A stretch of DNA of 64,000 nucleotides from Imbricaverruca yamaguchii (Eukaryota; Arthropoda; Thecostraca; Neoverrucidae), in the NCBI GenBank assembly GCA_034440575.1, contig JAOTOL010000874.1, positions 1-64,000 on the forward strand, given 5' to 3'. The notes beneath the pieces were generated by a model. That model saw only the letters and a program-made list of their open reading frames with translations. It did no database searches and was not told the DNA's origin. This document shows positions 37,735 to 49,147 of the stretch, in pieces. The position numbers and the translations under genes were made by a program. The stretch's first letter is position 1, and each line of letters opens with the position of its first letter.

Positions 37735-38245
37735 TAGTGTTCTGTAGCCACCGTCCTGTGGCAGTGTTCTGTGGCAGTGTTCTGTAGCCGCTGTCCTGTG
37801 ACAGTGTCCTGTGGCAGTGTCCTGTGGCAGTGTTCTGTAGCCGCTGTTCCGTTGCAGTGTTTTGCCGCTGTCCTGTGGCAGTGTTTTTGTATCCGCTGTC
37901 CTGTGGCAGTGTCCTGTGGCAATGTTCCTGTGGCAGTGTCCTGTGGCAGTGTTTGGCAGTGTCCTGTGGCAGTGTTCTGTGGCAGCTTCCGTGCATGTTT
38001 TGTAGCTGTTGTTCCTGTGGCAGTGTCCTGTGGCACTGTTTTTGTAACTGCTGTCCTGTGGCAGTGTTCTGTAGCAGTGTTCTGTAGCAGCTGTCCTGTG
38101 GCAGTGTTTTGTAACTGCTGTCCTGTGAGTTTTTTTTACTGCTGTCCTGTGGCAGTGTCCTGTGACAGTGTCCTGTGGCAGTGTTTTGTACTTACTGGCA
38201 GTGTCCTGTTGTAATCCTGTGGCAGTGTCCTGTGACATCTATCCT
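37735..38245. repeat. 13-bp minisatellite, TCCTGTGGC type (after copy 8)
   Basis: Same unit as at 33,757 but longer and more irregular, with many small indels. The 226-residue minus-strand frame across it is a repeat artefact. Confidence 0.93.
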
Positions 38246-38774
38246 GGGCCTGTGATGCCAAAACCGTTGTCAGATCATTCCGAGCGCAAATATGTAACCA
38301 GGACACATTTGTATATTTTACCATAGCCCTATAATCGAAAGCCATGACCGCGACCTGACTTAAGGTCAATGCTACGAAAAAAATCGATATACATATTATG
38401 GTCACTGATGAGATCATGGTACGTGTTATAAGCTGGAATCGATCGCCCAATTACTGTGGAAGTTATGCCACCTAGAACTCCAAGTGTAGTTGAGTTACTT
38501 CGCCTGACCTGGTGACCTGACCTGAGATGACCCAGGGTTAAAATGTATGAGGATATGCGGAAAAGACCAATGAACATCCATACGAGGTTTGGCCTCGCTA
38601 ACCCGATTAGTTTGGCGGCAAATGCGGAAAAGCCTGAGGGGGCAGATATCTGCCCTCCCCCGGACGTGCGCTGGTTAATGACGGCACCTACACAGGAAGT
38701 TGCCTGAAGGACGTCCTCGTGATGGTGCCACCGTTGCCTATGACATCGTCCCAGGAGGATCGAATGGCATATCC

Positions 38775-38847
38775 GTTTCCGTAGTGTAGTGGTTATCACG
38801 TCCGCCTCACACGCGGAAGGTCCCCGGTTCGAGCCCGGGCGGAAACA
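38775..38847 (+). tRNA. tRNA-Val (CAC), copy 9
   Basis: Identical to copy 1, TTTT terminator present. Flanks type A and type a; the downstream spacer is nearly collinear with that of copy 3. Confidence 0.98.
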
Positions 38848-39451
38848 CTTTTAATCAGAAACACTGCAAAGCCATGCGCTCCGATACTGCGTGCGTACAA
38901 ACAATCCCATCTTAAACAAAGTTGGTTCGCCTCTCAGACTGTACCGATGGCTCTCAATAACAGAGGTGCAACGACGTTTAAAGGCCGCTGCATATTCATC
39001 TCGCATCTTGCTGAAAGTTCAGTATCTACTATCATATTTCTTGGTTAGATCGTGGGTACAGCCAAAGACAATTTAGCAGGGGGTCGTCTCCCTCGGTTCC
39101 CGGAGGTGAGGTCCAGCCAAGGGTGCAGGAACGGTTGCCGTCAGAGCAGCAGAGCCGTGATCGTCACCCATCTCAGGCGGGGTCCAAACTCCAGCGACCT
39201 CAACGGTGGCGACGGCCAGGCATGCCTGTGATTACGAACGTGCGCGAAGCCTGAATTTGTCCAGCTGCTGCCAATGAACCAGGTTTTGCTGCCTTCCCTA
39301 GTGCATGCATGCATTGGGGCGGCGACGAGGGTTTGTTACCCCTCCGTCACGTCTTCTCCACAGACAGTGTCGGCTTGCGACAACAACAGCAATAAGAACA
39401 GCAACAACAAGAACAATATACACATATGCAGTGGGCTGTTGGTATCTATGT

Positions 39452-39715
39452 AGCAGTGTTCTGTAGCAGTGTTCTGTAGCAATGTTCTGTAGCAGTGTTC
39501 TGTAGCAGTGTTCTGTAGCAGTGTTCTGGATTATGTAGCAATGTTCTGTAGCAATATTCTGTAGCAATGTTCTGTAGCAGTGTTCTGGCTAGTAGTGTTT
39601 TGTTGCAGTGTTCTGTAGCAGTGTTCTGTAGCAGTGTTCTGTAGCAGTGCTGTTCAGCCGCCGTCATGTGGCAGTGTTCGGTAGCAGTGTTTTTCAACCG
39701 CCGTCCTGTAGCAGC
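39452..39715. repeat. 13-bp minisatellite, TTCTGTAGC type (after copy 9)
   Basis: About 19 units with two irregular joints (near 39,528 and 39,588) where the unit is cut short. Confidence 0.93.
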
Positions 39716-40611
39716 GTTATGCAGTATTTTTATTAACGCACTTTTTAACAAAAACCTTAGTAAGAAGAGGTAATTCTGTGTTTATCATATTTCATTGCCG
39801 GTCTACAAAACGTTGATACAGGATGATGTTGATACATGCTGATTAAGCTGATGCAGGCTATATCAATTTACCACACAGTTTTACTTGTGCAAGCTGCAAC
39901 ATGTTGTACAACATTCCGAGTAGTGTGTAGCAGCAAACGATAAAAGCATTCCACCGTTACAAAGTTGAGAGAACATGGCAATAATAACAGACAACTAAAA
40001 AGATATCAAGTGGGCGACGAACTGGAAATTAAGGGGAAGCTCAGCCATTCAAACTTTGCTTTCGCTAAAAAAATGTGTCACATCGTCACCATTCCGCATC
40101 CGAGGGTCGAAAGGACTTGCGCTTGTTTTTTTCCGCAAGAGGAGGGTATCAGTAGCAGCGTGTGTGGTAGCCATGGCATCCGGCTGTTGACTATCCTGCT
40201 AACTTTTGGTGAAAGATACCAAGTTTTCGAGCAATGCATTGGCGGAATAATTACATAAATGAAGACTATGGGAGTTTGAAGTTGCATTAACCGACGCACT
40301 ATCGGAGTTAGAGTTGTAGAGTGGGCGCAGGGAATAATCAAGGCGTTTCTTAAAATTAATCGTTGCACTTTGCTGGCCTTAGAGCAGCAATCCGATCCAA
40401 TATAAGAGGTCAGGCTAGGGGCAGCCGGCATAGGGACCGTCCTGACCTTAGAGACACCTTAGGGCACATTATATACACTTTATGGACACATTAGGGATGC
40501 CTTAATGACGGCACCTACAAAGAAAGGACGTCTCAAGGATGCCTGATGGACCTCCTCGTGATGGTGCCACCGTTGCCCGTGAAATCGTCTCAGGAGGGTC
40601 TGCAGTTAGCC

Positions 40612-40684
40612 GTTTCCGTAGTGTAGTGGTTATCACGTCCGCCTCACACGCGGAAGGTCCCCGGTTCGAGCCCGGGCGGAAACA
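40612..40684 (+). tRNA. tRNA-Val (CAC), copy 10, terminator deleted
   Basis: Identical to copy 1 across 73 nt. The usual CTTTT is absent: the gene abuts CGCTGATGCAGG, a sequence normally found beyond the minisatellite. The first TTTT is at 40,718-40,721, 34 nt past the gene. The deletion also explains the short 811-bp distance to copy 11. Confidence 0.97.
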
Positions 40685-41422
40685 CGCTGATGCAGGCTAT
40701 ATCAATTTACCACACAGTTTTACTTGTGCAAGCTACAACTTGTTGTACAACATTCCGAGTACTGTGTAGCAGCAAACGATAAAAGCATTCCACCGTTTCA
40801 AAATTGAGAGAACATGGCAATAGATATCAAGTGGGCGACGAACTGGAAATTAATGGGAAGCACAGTCATTCAAACTTTGCTTTCGCTCCAAAAACGTGTC
40901 ACATCGTCACCATTCCGCATCCGAGGGTCGAAAGGACTTGCGCTTGTTTTTTTTTCCGCAAGAGGAGGGTGCCAGGAGCAGCGTGCGTGGTAGCCATGGC
41001 AACCGGCTGTTGACTATCCTGCTAGCTTTTGGTGAAAGATACCAAGTTTTCGAGCGATGCATTGGCGGAATAATTACATAAATGAAGACTATGGGAGTTT
41101 GAAGTTACATTAACCAACGCACTATCGGTGTTGGCGTTGTAGAGAGCTCGCATGGGATAAACAAGACGTTTGTTGGAATTAATCCTTGCACCTTGCGGGC
41201 CTTAGAGCAGCAATCCGATCCGATATAAGAGGTCAGGCTAGGGACAGCCGGCATAGGGACAGTCCTGACCTTAGGGACACCTTAGGGCACCTTAGAGACA
41301 TTTTATGGACACATTAGGGATACCTTAATGATGGCACCTACACAGTAAGTTACCTGAAGGGCGTCCTCGTGATGTTGCCACCGTCGCCCGTGAAATCGTC
41401 CCAGGAGGATCGGCAGTCATCC

Positions 41423-41495
41423 GTTTCCGTAGTGTAGTGGTTATCACGTCCGCCTCACACGCGGAAGGTCCCCGGTTCGAGCCCGGGCGGAAACA
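41423..41495 (+). tRNA. tRNA-Val (CAC), copy 11 (last)
   Basis: Identical to copy 1, TTTT terminator present. Type B upstream, type b downstream. The cluster ends with its minisatellite. Confidence 0.98.
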
Positions 41496-41814
41496 CTTTT
41501 CAAACAGAGAATTTGAAAGCCTAAGTGCGTCACTGAAATCGCCTGCAGGTCATCGCTTATCACGATTCCGCCTTCACCTAAATTCGTCGGCTCAACAGGA
41601 TGTATTGATCCCTCTCAATAACAATGGAGCACCGCGGTATCAAGGCCGCTGCACTGTATCTTCGTGTACATACCTAGTTTGGTATCTACTATAATAATTC
41701 TTGGTTCGACCGTGCGTATACGCCAAGACATCTTCGTAGGGGATCTCCTTCAATTCCCAGAGGTGAGGTCCACCCAAGGGGCGGCAGGAACGGTTGCGGT
41801 TAGAGCAGTAGGGC

Positions 41815-42490
41815 CGTAGTGTTCTGTAGCCGCCGTCCTGTGGCAGTGTTCTGTAGTAGTGTTCTGTAGCCGCCGTCCTGTGGCAGTGTCCTGTGGCAGT
41901 GTTCTGTAGTAGTGTTCTGTAGCCGCCGTCCTGTGGCAGTGTTCTGTAGTAGTGTTCTGTAGCCGCCGTCCTGCGGCAGTGTTCTGTGGCAGTGTTCTGT
42001 AGCCGCCGTCCTGTGGCAGTGTCCTGTGGCAGTGTTCTGTAGCCGCTGTCCTGTGGCAGTGTCCTGTGGCAGTGTCCTGTGGCAGTGTCCTGTGGTAGTG
42101 TCCTGTAGCTGTGGCCTGTGGCAGTGTTTTGTAACCGCTGTCCTGTGGCAGTGTCCTGTGGCAGTGTTCTGCGGCAGTGTTCTGTAGCCGCTGTCCTGTG
42201 GCGCTGTCCTGTGGCAGTGTTCTGTGGCAGTGTTCTGTGGCAGTGTCCTGTGGCAGTGTCCTGTGGCAGTGTCCTGTGGCAGTGTTCTGTAGCCGCTATC
42301 CTGTGGCAGTGTCCTGTGGCAGTGTCCTGTGGCAGTGTTTTGTAACTGCTGTCCTGTGGCAGTTTTTGTAACTGTTGTCCTGTGGCAGTTTTTGTAACTG
42401 CTGTCCTGTGGCAGTTTTTGTAACTGCTGTCCTGTGGCAGTGTTCTGTAGTAGCAGTGTTCTGTGCCCACTGTCCTGTGGCAGTGGCCTG
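41815..42490. repeat. 13-bp minisatellite, TCCTGTGGC type (after copy 11)
   Basis: The longest of the three TCCTGTGGC arrays, about 50 units. A composite subunit containing GTTCTGTAGTAGTGTTCTG recurs near 41,850, 41,905 and 41,945. The 276- and 249-residue minus-strand frames are repeat artefacts. Confidence 0.94.
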
Positions 42491-42499
42491 CAGCCGCCG

Positions 42500-44150
42500 T
42501 GCCTCAGACATCGATGGACGTTCGCCGCACACTTGCCAATAAGGCGCATTTTACGATAATAAGCGCGCGGCGTTTACGCCCCTATTGGCGAGGTCACGAG
42601 CGGTCGTAAAGCCGCAAAGGATACCGAAAAATTGTATGGCCTGTGGTAGGCGGCAAAGCAGGCGAGTAGTCTACCCGAAATAGTAGCGGTGAACGGCTCT
42701 TGCATATGGGTGAGTTGCACGTATCATGTCCATTGCCGATCTGGATATGTAAACGAGCGACAGCCATCGCGAACGGCGAGCATTGCAGCTACTGATGACG
42801 TAATGCGATGCCCTGTGCATATATTTGGTTGCAGATGCGCCATATACGTGCTGGTGCGCCTTGTCACAGCCATATAAAGGTTGAAGGTGGAGCACGCGGT
42901 AATATCTGAAGGCGGGTAGGAAGGTACGTACCAATGGGAGAAGGGAAAATGGTCCGAGCAAGTCGCACGGGCTCCGATCAGGAATTCCAGCCACGGAGAA
43001 AGCCGGATAATTATTGGGACCCAGTCGCACCGAAAACCTGCATTGCCGCGAATCGAAAGCATCGGCTTAGGTAAGTTCCAAGTGCCATTAACGTGTCCAG
43101 TCATTTAGCAAATGTTACGTCAGGGCGCTGGATGAATCCGCTATCCCCGTGTGCCGGACTTACACAATCTAGTCTACTTTACCTGTCCGAGTGGAACGCA
43201 CTGAATAGCCGCTCATCATCGCTGCGTACATAGCCATATGCCGGCAGTCTGCCAAGAAATGTTTGCACAATAAATTACACACTTCCGCAATCTCAAAGTA
43301 GTAGTTTTTTTTTTCGGTCGCGGTGCTCCTGGCTCCGGAGAATTTGTCGCGCTAACCACCGCACGGTTATGGTGTAGCTTCAGGCTCCGAGGAATATACC
43401 GCTCCAAAACACGGAACTAATTAGGGAAAATCGAGCGCTGGGAATCGCGTGAAACCATCGAACGCGCGCAGACAAAACCAACACCAATTTTGACCAGCTA
43501 CCATGCACACAATTCTTTTGTTTTTAATGCCAAAAGATCGCGGCACAGCCACATGCGCCGACATCGAGTTTGATTCCTTCTCTCGTCGTATGTTCGAAGC
43601 ACGGCGCGTTGCGAATTTTGACATCACCAGCACGCATATGTCTCATTAACGTGCAACACAATGACACGGTATGACATGACAAACAACTGTACTGACGGAG
43701 TGCACCAGTTCAAACGTCGGAGCCTGAGACGCTGCGCAGTTTAAGTTTAAGTTTTAAGTTTAAGTTCGCATACCAAACACATACGGGAGCTTACCGCCTC
43801 AGGCAGCCGGAATGCAGCCGAACTAGTTCGTGAAAACCAAGCGCCGGGAATATGGCACGTGAAACACCGAACGTGAAACTACAGGCCGTTCGGTGATGTC
43901 ACGTGAAATCACCGAACGAGCCCGGGAAAAAAATCCAGCGTTCGGAATACACGCCTTCAAAATATTCCACGACTGCGGCGAAAACCAGAGTGCGCTGCAA
44001 AACGATGCACGCACCCAGCTTCAAGGAATACACATGTCAGCACAACAAAGTCAGAGTGTCATTTCCGTCGTTTTCATTGAATTTAGTTGTGGTCACTGGG
44101 CGATCCAGAAGGCTGGTTTTCGACCAGTTGGGCGGGAGGTGGGGGAATTT
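42500..44150. other. Unique sequence; small hairpin, no gene supported
   Basis: Minus-strand frames at 42,671-43,030 and 42,724-43,104 overlap in different phases and match no family I know. A short TTTAAG repeat lies at about 43,740-43,765. A 10-bp perfect inverted repeat, GTTCGGTGAT/ATCACCGAAC, at 43,888-43,917 encloses an E-box CACGTG. Confidence 0.45.
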
Positions 44151-44310
44151 CAATTCTGGTTATCTCCGATTTAAAAAAAGCTTCTAATTTGAACGGCTAA
44201 CGTTCGGTGGGTCCGTTTAAGGCAATGTTTTTTTTGTGTTAATAAAATGGTCCTAGCGTTCTAGAAAATGCAATTCTCGTGCAAACGTTCGGAAAACTGC
44301 TTTTTTGGGA
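44150..44310. repeat. Decayed copy of the 49.5-kb dispersed element
   Basis: Shares, in order, a GGCTAACGTTCG[G]TGGGTC-like segment and TTCTAGAAAAT with the element at 49,493. The similarity is patchy, so this is probably an old fragment. Confidence 0.4.
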
Positions 44311-44671
44311 GGACATGGTTCGCTGCCTCCTAGACATGCCAGTGGTTGTGTCACAACCATTTTAATCATATATACATCATGCCTGTACAAATAATTTGCT
44401 TTTGTCATTTGTAAGTAGTCTTGTATTGTGCATTACAATAGATTACAGAAGTTTACATAAGTCATAAACATCATGAAACCACAAGTCAGTTATTCTTAGC
44501 CTAAAGTTATTACCACTTAAAATTGAGCAGCTTAGAAGTGGGATGTTCCAGCTCTATCGAAAGTTGTCTTGGTGACAAATTATTGTTATATGTTGTTCCA
44601 ACAAGTATAATATTCATCATGCACTGCCAGCTATAGACCGAAAAACGGACGCAGGTTGGCGGAAAGTATCA

Positions 44672-45070
44672 ATGCGTAACTTTACTTATATTTTTTTTTA
44701 CTTCGTTACAGGCGAACGAGCAATGCATTTCTTTGCTTCATTGCTCTTGAAAGTATCAACATTTGGTCCTATTCAGAAAAGAATGGAGGGAAAAGGACAG
44801 CGGTTTAAGCACGATCTTGCAGTTATGCTGATATACAAATTCTCGCGCAAATTGTGGATGCCATCTTGCGTTCAAAACATTCAAGTACCTACCACGGAAG
44901 GATGCGGTAGTTGTGGGGAAATCTGTCTCGCGGTCAAAGTCATACCCGATCCACTGGTAAATCACATGCTGTCTCCACCCGATACGCGACCGAGAAATGT
45001 CGTGAACACTAAACACGCCTTCGCGACCACGCACGTTTTGCACGGGCAGGCTACATTGTTGCCCTGCTAG
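44672..45070 (+). other. Open frame with an acceptor-like start, unassigned
   Basis: A 132-codon plus-strand frame. A T-rich tract followed by CTTCGTTACAG at about 44,700-44,712 resembles a 3' splice site. The encoded residues match no domain I recognise, and a minus-strand frame overlaps it. I record it as the best single-exon candidate in this stretch, not as a gene. Confidence 0.2.
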
Positions 45071-46006
45071 TGTCCCTGTGTTTGTGCAACAGGGTTAAAA
45101 TAATGGGTTTTCGTTAGGTGTCAGATGTCGAAACGAGAACAGTAGGATGTAAAAAATTTGCCATGGAAATTATGTCACTTAAAATGTTTTTGATATCTTT
45201 CAGGTGCAAATTTGAGCCAATGACGCACTTACGACGGCACCTTTATCATTTGTTTTCAGATTCATAATTTAGCAAGCGATATATTCGGGATAGTGATAAA
45301 AACCTATGGTAGAAACACCGTTTTATGCAACATCACACTAGAGGTAATCCATTTACCTGAAATTGAGTTGCGAAATGTTGGTGTATCACTATTCCCTCTC
45401 GAGAGCATGAGCATGATACTTATAAACGAGATACTGCTCTAAAAGAGAAGACTTCGTAAGGAAGCATCACGAAGCAGGATGTCGATACTTCTTTGAGAAG
45501 GATGTCGATTGAGTGCTCAGAAAGTGACATATTCCACTCTATTTCACGAATAATTTATCACTGTTGTGCAACGATCGGTTAAGAATCTTAACACCTGCGT
45601 GCAACAATCGCAAGCTTGACTATTCATTGGAGATTGCACATACTGCTACCAATAATAATGCACGCATTGTTGATGGGTCTCAACTAAGGATGCAAGTTTG
45701 GAAACTTCACGTAGACATATAATTACAGTGGAGATCGAAAGATGATATCAGGTGTCTGATAGATCCTATGGCTGTTGTGGGCGGGTGAAGATAGAACTCG
45801 CTTTCGGTTTCCATGTGACTATCTAAGTGCAGTGTTGAAATTCCAGAAGTGGTCACCAGCTGATACCTCTGTTCGCATTCGCAACTGTCTGCTAGCAATT
45901 CTCTGCAAGAGCTTGCCATCTTTGACGACCATGGCGATTGTCATTAAACCGATTGATTTGAATCGATATTGGTAGTTTCTAGATGACACAAATGGTTAGT
46001 TACATC
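45071..46006. other. No feature recognised
   Basis: AT-rich unique sequence without convincing frames, repeats or RNA genes. Confidence 0.4.
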
Positions 46007-46288
46007 CTGGGGCCAATTTCACCAATATCACAAGCTGTGCATTTACACCAAATTTGGTGTGAATACACCTTTGGGTAATCTTCGAGTATTACCCCTCACA
46101 CATTCTTTGTATCAACAAAGTATTTAAGTCACTATGAGCTCACTGCCAGCCAGCTGTCGGATCAGATGAAATTTAATGAATTAACTATCTTGTACTACAT
46201 TAAATATAATTGAACAAGATTACCTAAAGGTGTATTCGCATCAAATTCCGTGTGACTACACCACCTGTGATGGTGAAATTGGCCTCAG
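46007..46288. mobile_element. 282-bp MITE with ~70-bp terminal inverted repeats
   Basis: The left end CTGGGGCCAATTTCACCA and the right end, whose reverse complement is CTGAGGCCAATTTCACCA, continue as inverted repeats for about 70 bp. They include AATACACCTTTGGGTAAT on the left and its near complement on the right (46,221-46,240). There is no coding capacity. A clear target-site duplication was not seen, so the superfamily is undetermined. Confidence 0.85.
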
Positions 46289-46349
46289 TCCTCAGATACC
46301 CACGCCGCTTCCAACACCCAGGGGCGCTCCATGAGTGACTGATTCACAG

Positions 46350-46740
46350 ATTCAGTGCGCCGACATTTAGCAGAACGCCTCGAGCCGGGCGCCGGCGTCG
46401 CCATGGCAACGCCGCGTCGTAAATTCCGTCGGCCGGCAATGATGAAGACAAACCCGGGGATCTCGCTCCCCGGCCGGGTCGATGCCGCCAGTGGAGGGGG
46501 CGGGGAGGGGCGGAGCCTGCCGGTCAGTGGGCGGGGCCTGTGGCGCCGAGAGGTGGGCTGGGAAGAAGCGGCTGGCGGGAAGGAGCAGTCGTCTCCCGCT
46601 CGTGGTGCCGGTTTGAGATGAGGGGGCTGGACGGACCGACCGACCCTCAGTCGGTCCACCGAGTGTAGTGTCGGATCTGCGGCAATACTCCAGCCCGATC
46701 CTGCGATAGCATTGCCGCGGGCGGGGGCGCACGGGCATTG
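46350..46740 (+). promoter_or_regulatory. CpG-rich island with a good start context
   Basis: A GC- and CpG-dense patch. GTCGCCATGG at about 46,398-46,407 is a strong translation-start context, opening a 73-codon frame (MATPRRKFRR...) to 46,621 without a recognisable domain. It may be the first exon and promoter of a gene whose other exons I cannot place, or simply a GC-rich island. Longer frames on both strands reflect base composition. Confidence 0.3.
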
Positions 46741-47603
46741 CCTGCGTATTTTTTTTGTTGGCTCGTGGAATATTTCTTCCTTTTTTTTGCAACGGACTTC
46801 TTTTTGTATTTATTTCCTTGTCAAGATAGATGATTGACCCTTTTGAGGGATGGATGCGGTTTTCTCTGTATGTGCAAGTGTCGAAACACCTACGGGCCCC
46901 GGCTGTGAGCGAAGAAATGGAAATTGCGACCCCCCTCCCCGTCCCTCCCACTCGGATTCCACCACGAACATGGGCGGCCAGGTTCAAAATTGTAACTTCC
47001 CAATGTTTATGTCTCAGTGCATGCCATCAGTGTAACGTGTAGAAAGGTACCGGTGTGTCTAGTGGTATGGTACCAGTGCAGCCAGTGTTTTGCATCGGTG
47101 CTACTAGTGGTAGGTGTGGTGCCGGCGCAACCAGTGGTTACATCGCAGTGCTACCAGTGGTATGCTACCATACAATGGCGGCGAACTTATATTCAAATTG
47201 GGGTCAAAATGTTTTGGGATCTTTCGCTAGTGACATTTCCAGGAGTCAGAAGGATGTTTTAGGCATTTTGTACAGCTGCTTCTAATGGGAGATTGCAATT
47301 TCTCTGTCTTTTAACACATAATAAATATTGGAGAACAAATGGGCCCATGAGTCTCCAGTTGCAACCCACACTCCTCTCCCATAACAGCATGAAGCAGCTA
47401 GTGTTGTACCGGTATTATGGCTCGCATTTTTAAAAGCTTAAATCGCTCACCTAATCGTAACTTGTCTCCTGAAAAGCATACAAAAAAAAAAACACCCGAG
47501 CCTGTGATATTTTACCAGCGATGTAGTAAGTAGTATTGTGCCAGCATAGCCAGTAGTACTTTACCAGTGTTCTTAGACTTGATGGGCAGTTGGTTAGTTC
47601 GTT

Positions 47604-47785
47604 GTATATTTTGGCCGTACGGAGAATCATCTGCTATGGACATATTTGAGCCGTACGGCGAATCATCTGCTCTGGACATATTTGGACCATCGCGAACCTA
47701 TGCTGTGCGATATTTAAACCATATGCTGTGGCCATATTTGAGATGTACGGCGGACCATCTGCTGTGGCCATATTTAGAGCTTTAT
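47604..47785. repeat. ~36-bp tandem repeat, five degenerate copies
   Basis: The unit contains GGACATATTTG and CGTACGGCGAATCATCTGCT. The last two units have GGCCATATTT in place of GGACATATTT. A looser repeat built on GTGCTACCAGTGGTA lies at 47,050-47,170. Confidence 0.75.
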
Positions 47786-47799
47786 TGTCCGCCATGACC

Positions 47800-48280
47800 A
47801 TTTCACGCCTAAGGTTGCTTGGTTCATTGTCGACGCGACAAACTCTGACATTGTCTCAGCTTGGATCTTGATCCCTATAGACCCTCCAGCATCACCGTCC
47901 GTGCTTTCAAGATAGGGAGGTTGGAAGGGGTGGGAGGCTAAATATGTTACAGATGATAACATTATGAAAAGGAAACACGGGGAGCTACTACATAGGGTGC
48001 CACATGAAAATCGGTAATTATTTGGGGGAGGACCTTGCACAGGTGTTTGAGTGTTTCGAGCTCGCTCCGTCATACATACAAATTATCCGTGTTCATCGCA
48101 CACTTGTATTAAGTTCACGGTACAAAACAATTGCATAATTTAACAAGCGGGATGTCACTGAGAGAGCTGGGCGTCTCTGAGAGAGCTGGGCGAGCGAGGG
48201 AAGCAGGCGAGCTACTGGCGGCTACAAACTTTGGAAAACGGCAGCGTGTTGGGGCACGGTGTGGCATTGTTTCGGGACAC
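47800..48280. other. No feature recognised
   Basis: Unique sequence between two tandem repeats. A short duplicated GAGAGAGCTGGGCG occurs near 48,160-48,190. Confidence 0.4.
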
Positions 48281-48283
48281 TCA

Positions 48284-49015
48284 CCGCAACAATCACAGCG
48301 GCACTCACTGTGGCACTCACAGTGGCATTCACTCACAGCGGCACTCACAGCGGCACTCACAGCGGCACTCACAGCGGCACTCACAGTGGCACTCACAGCG
48401 GCACTCACAACGGCACTCACAGCGGCACTCACAGTAACACTCACAGCGGCACTCCACAGCGGCACTTCACAGCGGCAGCACTCACAGCGGCACTCACAGT
48501 CGGGCACTCACAGCGGCACTCACGGCACCCAGCACACAGGCCCCAGCACGCACAGTCCACACGACACCAGAGCAACGCATACAGGCCCGCACTCACAGCG
48601 GCACTACAGTGTACTCCAACGGCACTCACAGTAACACTCACAAACACCACAGCGACACACAGCGGCACTCAGAGGCACTCACAGCGACACTCACAGCGGC
48701 ACTCACAGTGGAACTCACAGCAGCACTCACAGTAATACACCCAGCGGCACTCACAGCGGCACTCACAGAGGCACTCACAGTAACACTCACAACGACACTC
48801 ACAGCGGCACTCACAGCGGCACTCACAGCGGCACTCACAGTGACACTCACAGAGCCCCAGTAACACTCACAGCGGCACTCACAGCGGCACTCACAGCGGC
48901 ACTCATAGCGGCACTCACAGTAATACACCACAGCGCACGCTACAGCGGCACTCACAAGAGGCACTCACAGTAACACTCACAACGACACCACAGCGGCACT
49001 CACAGCGGCACTCAC
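48284..49015. repeat. 12-bp minisatellite (GGCACTCACAGC)n
   Basis: About 55 units of GGCACTCACAGC with AGTGGC, AGTAAC and AACGAC variants, interrupted by a less regular stretch at 48,525-48,600. The 12-bp period keeps all six frames open as 4-residue repeats (for example HSQR and CECR), giving long false frames. Confidence 0.95.
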
Positions 49016-49147
49016 TTCCCCACGAGGCTGCGGACGTTGGCGTCCTTTTGGCGGCCCTTCTTCCCAGCTGAAGGTGGCCGGGAAGCAACATCACCACGCA
49101 AATCCAAGAATATCTGTGTGTCTAGCGGGAAATGCACTACAGCGTCA

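Larger units (their letters stand above)
26400..42500 (+). repeat. Tandem cluster of tRNA-Val repeat units
   Basis: Eleven units share a 73-bp tRNA-Val gene and about 110 bp directly upstream (with CCTGAAGGACGTCCTCGTGA). Beyond that they fall into flank types. Upstream type A has GGCAGATATCTGCC and AGGTCA-rich DNA. Upstream type B has CTTAGGGACACC runs. Downstream type a ends in the TTCTGTAGC minisatellite and downstream type b in the TCCTGTGGC minisatellite. Downstream type c has a TTAGTTTGGATT segment also found beside the Tigger relic. In order, copies 1-11 carry B/a, B/c, A/a, A/a, B/b, A/c, A/a (shortened), B/b, A/a, B/deleted and B/b. Spacing between gene starts ranges from 811 to 1,837 bp. 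Several ~60-110 residue frames recur in the flanks only because the flanks are duplicated. Confidence 0.9.

Noticed and set aside
27348..39076. A 61-residue frame (SPLRLYR...YSSRILL) kept downstream of tRNA copies 1, 3 and 9
   Set aside because: The flanks are duplicated DNA about as similar outside the frame as inside it, and the copy after tRNA 4 is broken, so conservation of coding is not shown.
32719..41081. Related 60-110 residue frames starting MREHGN upstream of several tRNA copies
   Set aside because: They shift frame between copies and follow the duplicated type-B flank; there is no sign of selection on the protein.
30466..42549. Long minus-strand frames (up to 276 residues) rich in Cys, His, Thr and Gln
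   Set aside because: They coincide exactly with the 13-bp minisatellites and show a 13-residue period in all frames.
48131..49097. 158-167 residue frames of HSQR, THSG or CECR repeats
   Set aside because: All six frames are open across the 12-bp minisatellite.
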